Below the pieces are notes generated by a model that was not told the origin of the DNA, ran no database searches, and was given only the letters and a program-made list of their open reading frames with translations. Of a stretch of 64,000 bases of DNA, positions 27,640-37,564 are shown piece by piece. The stretch lies in the NCBI GenBank assembly GCA_022457155.1, contig JAJGOT010000317.1:682001-746000 (forward strand), written 5' to 3'. Made by a program: the position numbers and the translations under genes. The stretch is from Cladopsammia gracilis (taxonomy: Eukaryota; Cnidaria; Anthozoa; Scleractinia; Dendrophylliidae). Every line of letters begins with the position of its first letter. Positions within the stretch are counted from its first letter, which is position 1.

Positions 27640-28154
27640 CACTTGAAGGGATAGATGAGAGGGCCCAAGGCTCCTTATTGAGACTTATATAACGTAATGT
27701 CGACACTTAGAATTTTATAGAGCGTATGCACATGACGTCACGGCGGCCATATTGGTGTACCAAAACAATAGAACGGCGGCCATGTTGGTGTACCAAAACA
27801 ATCCTGTGGGATTTGAACGCTTTTCTTATGTTAACACTTTCTTTTGTTCCAATAAATTTGCATAGCTGCTTGCCACGTGAGTGCATACGCTCTATTTTTA
27901 ATAAATTTTTAAGTGTAAAAAAGAAAATCTAAAATCCCCACTCAGGATTGAACCTGTGACCTCAGCTACGCTTAGGCTTACATAGCCTACCGTACCACTG
28001 TACCACCTAGCTTCTCGGGTTGCTTAGTCCTAAATTTAACTATATAAACTGCTACCCCTTACTGTAACTGAAAGCTAACCAGTTACTCCGTTATATAAGT
28101 CTCAATAAGGTGTCCCATTTTCCTGTTGGGCTCTCTCATCTATCCCTTCAAGTG
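27640..28154. mobile_element. Foldback element, CCTTATTGAGACTTATATAA family, nested MITE inside
   Basis: Outer arms start CACTTGAAGGGATAGATGAG (27640) and are mirrored at 28135-28154. Inner ends CCTTATTGAGACTTATATAA (27671) are mirrored at about 28092. Inside lies a second MITE (AGAGCGTATGCAC...GTGCATACGCTCT, about 27720-27895) with ACGGCGGCCAT repeats, and a minus-strand tRNA-like block (GGTGGTACAGTGGTACGG and B box GGTTCAATCCT, about 27940-28020). Confidence 0.8.
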
Positions 28155-28300
28155 TCCTCCTTTAGCCTGACGTTTGGGAACGACAGTCATTGTTTCGTTT
28201 CTCTTTGTGTATGTGTATGTGCTATTTTGATTCGTTTTCTCCCAAGTGCTGTTGCCCGAATCATGAGCGTTTTGCCCGAAAAATTTCACAATTTCCGAAA

Positions 28301-28322
28301 CCGGGGGGGGGGGGGGGGGGTG
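28301..28322. repeat. Poly-G run
   Basis: About 19 G in a row, ending in GTGG. The frame 28110-28394 that crosses it is not a gene. Confidence 0.9.
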
Positions 28323-28453
28323 GACGGGCTTGGAATTGACGGAGCCATAAAAAGGGCCTATTTTACTCGCTTGCATGCGGTAATTTGTTCTTAATTAGAC
28401 CCGCTTATATGCGGTTAATTATATGCGAATCGGGTGACCAGTACCTTGATTTC

Positions 28454-28890
28454 TCCGGAGGAGGCTCATTTCTACGGAGGAGGCTTATTTCTACGGAGGA
28501 GGCGTATTTCTACGGAGGAGGTTCATTTCTACGGAGGAGGCTTATTTCTACGGAGGAGGCTCATTTCTACGGAGGAGGCGCATTTCTACGGAGGAGGCTC
28601 ATTTCTACGGAGGAGGATGATTTCTACGGAGAAGGCTCATTTCTACGGAGAAGGCTAATTTCTACGGAGGGGGCTTATTTCTACGGAGGAGGCTCATTTC
28701 TATGGAGGAGGCACATTTCTACGGAGGAAGCTCATTTCTACGGAGAAGGCACATTTCTACGGAGGAGGCTCATTTCTACGAAGGAGGCACATTTCTACGG
28801 AGGAGGCACATTTCTACGGAGGAGGCTCATTTCTACGGAGGAGGCACATTTCTACGGAGAAGGCGCATTTCTGCGGAGGAGGCCTATTTC
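28454..28890. repeat. 19-bp minisatellite, 23 units, inverted relative to 24868-25399
   Basis: Exactly 23 units of TACGGAGGAGGCTCATTTC (437 bp = 23 x 19), the reverse complement of the unit at 24868-25399. The 199- and 74-codon plus frames here repeat the same 19-residue period and are artefacts. Confidence 0.95.
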
Positions 28891-29010
28891 TATGCAACAC
28901 GCTTATAAGTGTATGAAAAACAAGTACCATTGCACAGAGGAGGCGAGTTTTTATACAGAGACGGCTTTGTCTTACAGTCTGTAGCAGTGGCACTAATGGG
29001 CCACCGTACT
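28891..29010. repeat. Right flank of the inverted minisatellite pair
   Basis: TATGCAACACGCTTATAAG to GGGCCACCGTACT mirrors 24749-24867 (about 85-90% by eye). Confidence 0.85.
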
Positions 29011-29854
29011 ATTGTTCTCGCGACATTTACTTACAGTCCATGAAAGTTTGTAGATCTGTTATAAATATTGTTCATTGTTATTCAAAGGCGCTCAGAAAGA
29101 GCGTCATTCATTGGCCACCAAGAACGTGCGGCTGTGCTCATTATCGTGGAATAGGCGGGGTAAACACACAATAACTGAATCGCGCCATTGTCCTCTTTTG
29201 TTTCTTTAAAAATAAAAAAATTTACGCATATTACAAATTTTTCAATTTTCGTTTACATGAAGCGTATGTTTAGAGTGCTCCAGTTTAGCAATGAGAATAT
29301 AACGCTGATAACCTGAGTTTACCGTGGTTCCCTTATCCCCAATAATTTAGAACGCGAGAACGCGAGTTTAAACTCCATGTCCTGTTTGGCTTGAAACAAA
29401 TGATTGCTACGATCGAGACTTTGTGACTATAAAAGTAGCAGTTGCTTTCGCTTTTAGGCTGGACCAAACGAGACAGCAGCCACGCAGCTATTTAGACTCC
29501 CCCGGCCTCTAATTTTATTGGACCTGGTTCTATTGTTTTCATAGCCAATGAACGCGAGTTGAAGATCTATGTCTTGTTTGGCCTGAAACTGTTACACGCT
29601 CTCAGCGACTATCGTGTGCTCCAGAAAAGTTTGAATCTGCTCAAATTTTCATCGCAATCGAGAATTCTGAATTCTTGTTCTCGCTTGCCCTCATACGACA
29701 TGTACGTTCTCAAATAGTATGAACTCAGAAGCATAAAAGTTCAGAAGTCAGCGGGTAAGTGAATCATCAGAACGCCTGATCAAATCTAAGTTTAGTTTGA
29801 ATCCTGTTGGCTAATACTAAATCTTATGTCAAAGAATCGACAAAGGGAGAAGAG
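29011..29854. other. Intergenic with a diverged direct duplication
   Basis: AACGCGAGTTTAAACTCCAT near 29362 and AACGCGAGTTGAAGATCTAT near 29549 begin two related stretches that continue with TCCTGTTTGGCTTGAAAC and TCTTGTTTGGCCTGAAAC. No gene seen. Confidence 0.4.
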
Positions 29855-30129
29855 GAGCCAAATTTGACCTTTACGCATTCGATCTTCGATCTGTTGTTTT
29901 CGCCCCAGTGGGACCCCAAGCGTAATCGGAGCTTTCCTTTGGGTAACCGCAGACTGCTGACTGTGCGCGCCACAAAATCGTTCCGCTACTTCGTTCGGAA
30001 AGCGTAGGCACGAACGATTACGCTTGTGGTCCCGCTGGGGCGAAAACTCGAAAACAACAGATCGAAAAACGCAAGACACAGCGCGCGTATAAAGCTCAAA
30101 GGTCGACGCGTAAAGGTCAAATTTGGCTC
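29855..30129. mobile_element. Foldback element with GAGCCAAATTTGACC ends
   Basis: GAGCCAAATTTGACCTTTAC at the left faces GTAAAGGTCAAATTTGGCTC at the right. Inner arms GATCTGTTGTTTTCGCCCCA and TGGGGCGAAAAC...GATC also pair. The 156-codon minus frame 29792-30262 spans this palindrome and is rejected as a gene. Confidence 0.75.
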
Positions 30130-31099
30130 GTCTGCTCCCTGTAGAATCGATGCAATTGGCGCATTTCCGCGAAGATGTCGCACGGCGATTGTGAGACTTC
30201 CTGGAGTAAAAGGACAGTCTCACCCAGGTTTCAGTTTTCATCTTTTTTTCTCCGTTTCCCATTTCTCTCTTCTTTTATTTCGCTTGCGAAAGTTCTTTTT
30301 TGCGTGTTGAGTAGAAGAAAGACCCAATCGAAGGCAAATCTAGACTCCTCAAGTGAATAACCATTTGGTCGCTAGCCTTGAAGAACTGAGAACAGTTTCT
30401 TCAAATTCCCCTCCAGAATCCTCCATTGTCATAAAATATTCCCATTGATTTGTAAACAGAAGTTTGGAACATTTCGGTCAGCAAACGGTGGAACCGTATG
30501 GATGAGTAAAAGTTGGACCAGGGGTTCAGCGAGCTCTAAACAAGCTTAAGCTCCTGGTCCAAAAGCTTGCATCGGCCATGTTACGAACAATTTTTTTGTG
30601 ACTTCGCGAACGCAATCTACTCAAGTTCTTGAAGTATTCAAATTTCGCGCGTGGACAGATGATTTCCTGCTTTTTTTTAGTTGATCATTACCCATCCAAT
30701 AAGCAGTGTTAAACAGATTACTGCATTTCATCAATGAGGTTTTGCCACCTACTGTTTGTTCGTGGAAACCATTGTCTTTACGAAGACAATGACCACACTT
30801 CAGACACGCGCGAATTTTGAACCTCGAATATTCTAGCGGAAAAGTATACAACTTCTTTTGCTCAGAATTCGAAAATACGATCGACGTATAGGTAAGATGT
30901 CTATCTAACATAATCCGCTCTATCATCCGAGGATTCTTGATTATTTTGCGAGAAAATCAAAGTTCGAATTTTACAAGTTACCGTAATAAACACAATTTTC
31001 GAAGTGAAAAGTCTACAACTTATTCTCGTTCGATTTACTCAGTTTTTGGCTTAAATCGTAGAACAATCCTTTAACTACAACAAGCCGGCCGCCTTATCA
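30130..31099. other. Intergenic, short hairpin
   Basis: A hairpin at 30513-30562 (TTGGACCAGG with CCTGGTCCAA). No exon or element recognised. Confidence 0.4.
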
Positions 31100-31514
31100 T
31101 TTAAGGCGGAACTCAACCTAAATTTGCAAGAAATTTTAAGAGGTTTAAAGAAGGGATAGGAGAAAGAAAATGATTTTTGGAACACCAACAGACAGTTGAT
31201 ACCCACGCTAGAGTACTCCAGGTTGCTAGTGGACTAACTTGGTGTCCGTCTATTAATTATTAACAACAAATTCGAATTTTAAAACTCCACTAAATCTTCA
31301 ATATTTCTTATTTCTCTTAATTTAACTAATCCTTTGAGAAAAACTATTTCCTCCCAAACACACCCAAAAATCACCCAAATTACAAAACACCCATAACATA
31401 GATTCATGGGATGAGCATGGAGTTTTTGGATTGCTTGAAACGTGAACGAGATATTTCCATTAAAACCATGTCAAGTGGCGGAAAAATGGCGTTTAGGTTA
31501 AGTCCCGCTTTAAA
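31100..31514. mobile_element. MITE with TTTAAGGCGGAACTCAACC ends
   Basis: TTTAAGGCGGAACTCAACCT at the left and AGGTTAAGTCCCGCTTTAAA at the right are imperfect inverted ends about 415 bp apart. No transposase. Confidence 0.55.
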
Positions 31515-31854
31515 GAAAGTCATACTACAAAATCAGTGGCTGTTTTAGTCAGTATACTTCACCAAATGCACCCCTCTTCTCTGTAATTGCGGCGCTTTTA
31601 TTAAACATAAATGCTTGAACAGTCCACCGCAATGGCTCATTAATATGCGCAAATGTCCGGCCATTCTTCCCGATGAAGCAAAGTATTTTTAGAACATGTA
31701 TTTTTTCGTCTATGTTTGCGTTTTTATTAAATGATTAAGTAATGATTCGCATAAGAAGGAAAGTGCTGAACGGCAATGCACGATGGAATGTCAACTTTTT
31801 TCATTGTTACAACTAGTGATCTCATTGGCCTAGACTCAAAAACCGCTAAAAAGT

Positions 31855-32880
31855 TAAAGTGCCCCTATGATCAAATTTTTGATTTTCATTTTTTTACATT
31901 TTCGTGTACTATTAGACTTCCTTACTCATCTTGCCAAATTTCAATCCATTACGAACATCAGAAGTTATTTTATTTTAACATTTATTTCCGAGAATTTACG
32001 GCCGCCATTGATCAACCTTGTTCCAAGGGTGGTGACTAGAATGGATACTCCAAAATCAGGTTGGACCACCTCGGACGCCTTATTTAGACTTAAATAACGG
32101 AGTAACTGGTTAGAGTGATTTTACTTCATCTGTGAAATAGTTAGTACAATACTACGCACTTTTTGACTATAATTCCTTTGTTTTCTTTTGTTTAATTTTG
32201 ACTATCACACACTAATTGTTAGATAGTGTTTCACAGATGAAGTAAAATCACTCTAGCTTTCAGTTGAGGTTGGGATTAGCAATTTATATAGTTAAATTAA
32301 AGACTAAGCAACCCGAGAAGCTAGGTGGTACAGTGGTACGGTAGGCTATGTAAGCCTAATCCTAGCTGAGATCACAGGTTCAATCCTGAGTGGTGATTTT
32401 AGATTTTCTTTTTTACACTTAAAAATTTATTGAAAATAAATTCTAAGTGTCGACATTACGTTATATAATTCTCAATAAGTGTCCGAGGTGATCCAACCTG
32501 TTGGAGTATCCATTCTAGTCACGACCTTGTTCCAAGGCCTGGTTGCGAATGGGAGAAAGTGATGCAAAGGCTCAAAAATACCTCACGGGTTGAAATTATA
32601 ATAACAATAAGTATTGAAAATCACGCGAAAAGCAACAAAAACTTTGGATTTGTTCTTCGTGCAATTTTCTATGCTGATTGTTTGAGCCTTTGACGTCATT
32701 TTCTCCCACTTGGAACAAGGTTGATTAATGGCGCCGTAAATTCTCGGAAATAAATGTTAAAATAAAATGACTTCTGATGTTCGTAATGGATTGAAATTTG
32801 GCAAGATGAGTAAGAAAGTCTAATTGTACACGAAAATGTAAAAAAATTAAAATCAAAAATTTGATCATAGGGCACTTTAA
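31855..32880. mobile_element. Triple-nested foldback element
   Basis: Outer arms about 180 bp (AAAGTGCCCCTATGATCAAA at 31857; mirror ending near 32878). Inside is a middle pair (GACTAGAATGGATACTCCAA at 32036; mirror ending at 32521), then CCTTATTTAGACTTAAATAA ends as in 27640-28154 with a plus-strand tRNA-like block near 32320-32395. Inside that lies an intact MITE (32111-32255). Each layer interrupts the previous one. Confidence 0.85.
32111..32255. mobile_element. Intact MITE, TAGAGTGATTTTACTTC family
   Basis: 145 bp with perfect 27-bp terminal inverted repeats starting TAGAGTGATTTTACTTCATC. It splits the middle layer of the nested element right after ...ACTGGT. The diverged relative is at 11104-11249. 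Confidence 0.85.
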
Positions 32881-33368
32881 GGTTCAAGGTGCATTTTGTC
32901 AATTTTTTTTTAAGGTTTCAAGTAATTTGAGACCCAATCGCTCAACATGCAATTTTTGAAAGATATTGTATTTGGGAACTTCATCAAAAAAGCAACATTA
33001 TTAGCTATTGTCTTCCGCTATTGTGATTGGTTAAGCACGAACATTTCCTAAAATTTATTAGACGCAAATGGATTTTCTTTCTTTTTATACGGAAATATAA
33101 TTATGAACCATCAGCTCCTCCTCTATTCTTGAAACCAAAGATATTCTATGTGGGAAAGAGCCAATGCCGCACAGCAATGAAGTTTACCGTAGTTTTTATG
33201 TGGAGCATTACTTAAATGACCAAAAAACTTAGAATATTTAGTCTTTGCTAATTTTTAGTATTGCCTTGTTCGCAAAAGATTGACAAAAGAGCTCTGCTCT
33301 TCCCAGGGAAATCCCCTTTTAGAGCCTGCCTTTATGTTTAAGAAGTCACTGGATTACTCAAAGTGCTT
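32881..33368. other. Intergenic, nothing recognised
   Basis: AT-rich, no coding or repeat signal that I can support. Confidence 0.4.
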
Positions 33369-33851
33369 TCAACAAGCACGGGTCTGTCAATTTCATGAGT
33401 TCGAGTTCGAGTTTCGAGTCCGAGTTTCGAGTTAAAATATCGAGTTAAAATATCGAGTTCGAGTTAAAAGATCGAGTTACTAGTGGTAATGCAAAGTAAC
33501 AACACGCGTGCTTTGGTCTGAAAGCCGCGAAGAAAATCTATTTTCAATTGTAAGTAAATTTACAAAACAATATTTATTTTCTATTATTAAGTCTCGAGAA
33601 TGGTCTTGCTTCTAACACAAGTCTTGCACACCGCAGACTTTACAGGCTTTAGACATCACGGCCCGAGAAATGGATCCTAGCACTTTCAAAACGATAACCG
33701 AAATTTTAGTCGATATTAAAGTATTTATCCTGCAACAAAAGTAAGCCAAAGAAACCGCAATGTATGCCAAAAGAGCTAGCACCGAACAACGGCATAAAAT
33801 AAATAAAATAATTCTAACGGCTCTGGACGGACAGCATGAAATCCTCCTTTC

Positions 33852-33980
33852 AATTTGAGAGAGAATCCGCCTAGCCTGTGAACAGGCTTCTTTTTGGGGA
33901 ATTGGGTTAGGTTAAAATCGACGAGCGAAGCGAACCCAATTCCCCAAAAAGAAGCCTGTTCACAAGCTAGAATCCGCCGA
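33852..33980. mobile_element. Hairpin MITE
   Basis: TGAACAGGCTTCTTTTTGGG and its mirror CCCAAAAAGAAGCCTGTTCA form arms of about 50 bp around a GACGAGCGAAGCG loop; GAATCCGCC occurs at both ends. Confidence 0.85.
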
Positions 33981-34208
33981 GATCCAAAGGTCAAGAAGAA
34001 AACAAATTCATAACTGTGATCTAATGTAGCAATTCTCTCTGAAATCTTACTGGGAAAGCTTTATGCTTTTTACATACTTTTTTACGATGAGTGGGAGCCG
34101 TGTTTAGCCTGTCTATCTTTATACTACTTTTAAAATTCGCATTCAAAATTATACTTTTCAGAGCGAATGTTATAATATGTCACGCAGGCAAAAAGAGTGT
34201 GTACAATA

Positions 34209-34284
34209 TGCGAGCCAGCGAGTCAGCGAGCCATGCGAGTCAACATGCGAGCCATGCGAGTCAACTGCGAGCCATGCGAGCCAG
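34209..34284. repeat. GCGAGCCATGCGAGTCA minisatellite, left end of an inner insertion
   Basis: Repeats of GCGAGCCA and GCGAGTCA. The inverted counterpart CATGGCTCGCTGGCTCGCA lies at 35353-35395, so together they bound an inserted segment of about 1.2 kb. Confidence 0.75.
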
Positions 34285-34508
34285 TATAAAATAACTTTTT
34301 TTAAATTTTAATGTAACTATTCTAAAGATTGCCGCACTCCTCGAAGTTATAAAAATACTAAGCAGTTGTCGGTGTCCTTGTGGCTGGATGGTGGATCTGT
34401 TTACATAAAGTCCTGATGCCAACTGATGCGAACACTACAAATTCTCCTTCCGGTCTCTGAACATTATAGTACTAGTTTTGAGAATTTTGAGAACCCACAG
34501 TTTGGAAA

Positions 34509-35185
34509 CGTTACATTGACGATATATTCTCACTATGGGACATCAGCAAACCAGATATTGTACAATTCATCGAACAAGCCAACTCACATCACCCTACAAT
34601 CAAATTAAATACGGCTGAAATCTCAGACATTGAAACTGCATTTCTGGATACAGTTATATACAAAGGCGAAAGATTCAAGGAACAATCTAATTCCTTGATA
34701 TAAAAACACATTTTAAGCCAACGGAAACGTTTCAATATACACATTTTACCTCTTGACACCCGCCAAGTGTTAAAATAGGATTCGTGAAGGGCGAAGCCCT
34801 GAGACTCCTACGAACTAATTCTTCAAAAACCACTTTTCAGGAAAATATTTCAAAATTTAAAAAACGCTTGCTGACTAGAGGCTACCCAAATAACCTGGTA
34901 GAAAAAAAATCCTATCAGAAATAAAATTCACCGAAAGGGAAACGGTGCTTAAACAAGATAAACAAACTCGAAAAGACATTTTGCCTTTTGCAACACAATA
35001 TCAACCATCAGTGCCAAACATCAAACAAGTTTTAACGAGAAAATGGCACTATATACAAAACCAACCACTTTTATGGCAAATTTGTAAAGAACCACCCATG
35101 ATATCTATTATATTATATCTATTATATTATATTTTTAAAGTAAAATCTTTAAAAGATACACTCGTTAGAGCAAAAATGTAAAAGG
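34509..35185 (+). pseudogene. Penelope-like element reverse transcriptase fragment (dead)
   Basis: From 34509 the plus strand reads RYIDDIFSLWDISKPDIVQF, with the Y-x-D-D catalytic motif of reverse transcriptases, then FLDTVIYKGERFKEQS. After frameshifts come segments resembling FVKGEALRLLRTNSS, LTRGYPNN and KWHYIQNQPLLWQI to SLKDTLVRAKM. I recognise this series as the RT of Penelope-like elements abundant in cnidarians. Several frameshifts and stops make it inactive. It starts abruptly at the YIDD region and no GIY-YIG domain follows here. Confidence 0.8.
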
Positions 35186-35352
35186 TTCTCATATGTTTCA
35201 CACTGGTAGAGATTGTGCGGCCTGTCACTCTTGCTATTTCCTGCTATAATAAGAATAGGATAATCGAAGGAAAGCGAAAACTCGTGCGAACTGAGCGAAC
35301 TGCCAAAGGGTGAAGGAACTAACGTATGAAAGGGACTGGGAACTAATAGTTG

Positions 35353-35395
35353 CCTCGCATGACTCGCGTGACTCACATGGCTCGCTGGCTCGCAG
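35353..35395. repeat. GCGAGCC minisatellite, right inverted end
   Basis: Inverted relative of 34209-34284. Beyond it (about 35430) the sequence resumes the dispersed repeat interrupted near 34197. Confidence 0.7.
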
Positions 35396-35429
35396 TTTGT
35401 CAAGACCCGGCAAAAACGTCGGGCCGACA

Positions 35430-35815
35430 TCAAACAAATTTACGCGATAGCCGTGAAATCCGGCAAAATCCTTCAATTCTGCCGTGTTGTGTACTCCGAA
35501 AGGTCAGATATTTCCCACATATAAAAAGTATATTTGTCTTGATTCCATTTCGGTTATTTCCCCGATTCTGAAATCATACGCCTCAGTACATGTCAGTAAT
35601 ATCAATGTCTAGAAGTTGCATTCAGAATTATGTTAATTAGTTGAGCATGGTCGAAGGTTCTTCTCCGGTGCTGATTGCTGTGGAATCAAACCAAACGTTG
35701 TCATATTTTTCTACTCTTCTATGAAAAAAGTGTGCTTTCAATGCTCTAACGGAATTTATAATAACACACGCAAGCGATCTCAAGGTCAAGCTGCCGGTCA
35801 GTGAATTATTGCTAC
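35430..35815 (+). repeat. Dispersed repeat, direct copy (also at 59165-59560)
   Basis: CAAACAAATTTACGCGATAG to ATGCTCTAACGGAATTTA matches 59176-59520 for about 350 bp, including CGGTTATTTCCCCGATTCTG (both copies). A more diverged copy lies inverted at 35890-36190. No long frame is conserved among the copies. Confidence 0.8.
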
Positions 35816-35889
35816 AAGACATAAGCGAATCGCTCCGTAGAACATCGCGAAGAAGCGACGTCGGTATTTAGGGGAAAGCTTCCCAAATC

Positions 35890-36190
35890 AGGCAGAGAAC
35901 CACAGCAAAATCACGTTAGAGCATTCAAAATATACCAGAACGGCACTAGAAGCGAGGAAAATCCGATAACTTCTTGCTTGATTCCAAAGAGACCCAACAA
36001 CTAACTTGATCCGGAGATTTTCGAGAAGAACCTTCGTCCATTTCCACTGCATACTTTTAGACATTGAGATATTGAGCCGCACGATTCCGAAATCGGGAAA
36101 ATATCCGAAACTAAATCAAGACAAATAGATTATTTACATGTGTGAACAATTTGAGACATTTCGGAGCACTCAGCTCCCCAGCATTGAATG
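35890..36190 (-). repeat. Dispersed repeat, inverted diverged copy
   Basis: The reverse complement runs parallel to 35520-35780: TTTGTCTTGATTTAGTTTCG, then CCCGATTTCGGAATC, CAATGTCTAAAAGT and AATGCTCTAACGTGATTT. Confidence 0.6.
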
Positions 36191-36462
36191 GATTGTGCCT
36201 GATTTCCACGACGATGGCGTAAACTATTTTCAAGTTTGTCAAGGGTTGCGCGACACCCCTTAAACCCACCTAAATCTACAATATTATTCATAACAATAAT
36301 AGTCATGATAATAATAAGTTAGAAATTAAAAAAAAATAATCGAAATTTTGCTCTAACTCGAAATTTTGACTCGAACTCGAAATTCTAACTCGAACTCAAA
36401 ATTCTAACTCGAACTCGAAATTCTAACTCGAACTCATAAAATTGATACACTCAACAAGCACG

Positions 36463-37429
36463 TTGTTTGTTTGTCCCGGACAGTTTTCAACAAGGGTATG
36501 GATTTTACAGATCAGACACGCGTCAGGAGCACGCAAGGGATCGTTTCGGTGGAAAGGCCTTAGGCATCTTAAAAATTTGTAATAAATAAGATTACAAACT
36601 AGAGTGTTCTTTAGTAACTGAAATGTCGCCTCAAACTTGCGTAACATCGGAAAATGTTTACGCCTTTCATTCTCGGAGGGATAAAAAATGTCGTTTTGGG
36701 TACGCTGGATTTTCGGAAGGTGAAAGCAGCTGGTAAATTCTGGGGATAAGATTCCTTTCCAGAAAATTTTCTGCTGCTGAAATATTCAGCTAAAAGAACC
36801 GAAAAAGTCAAACTGTATTAGCTTTCACATAGTTTCCTTTAAAGCATTAAAATTATATGGAAAAACAGCACAACGCCATTCCAAGCGTTTACCCATCCTT
36901 ATTGGTTGCCCTTGACGCGTGCTTATGAATGTAAACAATACCAGTATGGGAAATAAAAATAGAAATATAGGTTAGGAAATAAAACCACCTATGTCCAGAA
37001 ATGCAGGCAGGTATTGTTTAACATGTACTTCATATTTGACAGAGTTGTTTGTCGTTTTCATATTACTTCATATGTGACAGAATTTCGTGTGTTTTGGTGA
37101 ACTTTTATAGGCGAGGACACTTTGTGATGCCAATCGTGGAGTAGTGTGGCCCCCCTCTTGCTGCATTTCTGGACATATCTCACTGCCCGACTCAAAATAA
37201 TCCTCCTCCTCCTTTTCCTTATACAAAATATTATAAATAAATAAATAGAACACAGTGATTATTTTATTATTTTATTAGATTGCTCTGCATTTTCAATCAT
37301 GAAACTACAGTTAATTGAACCAGAACAGATTTTTACACGAGTTAAAAGCCCTCAAATCAACATAATAATCATAATCACCATCCATAACATTCAAGTGGTA
37401 TACTACTTTCACTGCTGTATTGACCTTAC
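36463..37429. other. Intergenic with one inverted pair
   Basis: TATGTCCAGAAATGCAG (36989) faces CTGCATTTCTGGACATA (37160), a possible 190-bp MITE. Nothing else recognised. Confidence 0.4.
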
Positions 37430-37564
37430 AAGCCTCAGACGGGGCAGCAACACCAGAACGACCAATGTCGTTCCAAGTCAAATCCAAATTGTTAAGGAGG
37501 AGTTGGCTGCAAGAGCCTGGGAAAGAGAAGCGGTACCAAATGGACCAATCCCGTTCTCACTCAA
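37430..37564 (-). pseudogene. Decayed further LRR units beyond the stop
   Basis: On the minus strand the repeat continues past the stop at 37565-37567. The stop arises where the consensus NLDLS has GAT replaced by TAG. After ENGIGPFGTASLSQALAA a one-base loss shifts the frame. The ancestral repeat was therefore about two units longer. Confidence 0.65.

Larger units (their letters stand above)
33381..36450. mobile_element. 3.07 kb foldback element with CGAGTT-repeat ends and 12-bp target duplication
   Basis: The identical 12-mer TCAACAAGCACG flanks it at 33369-33380 and 36451-36462. Inverted ends are TCAATTTCATGAGTTCGAG (left) and CTCGAACTCATAAAATTGA (right), continuing into irregular (CGAGTT)n arrays at about 33395-33475 and 36350-36440 in opposite orientation. 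The interior carries a hairpin MITE, a dispersed repeat, a further insertion with GCGAGCC-repeat ends and a dead Penelope-like RT. There is no transposase of its own. Confidence 0.75.

Noticed and set aside
29792..30262. 156-codon minus frame
   Set aside because: It crosses a foldback element whose arms encode mirrored sequence; no domain.
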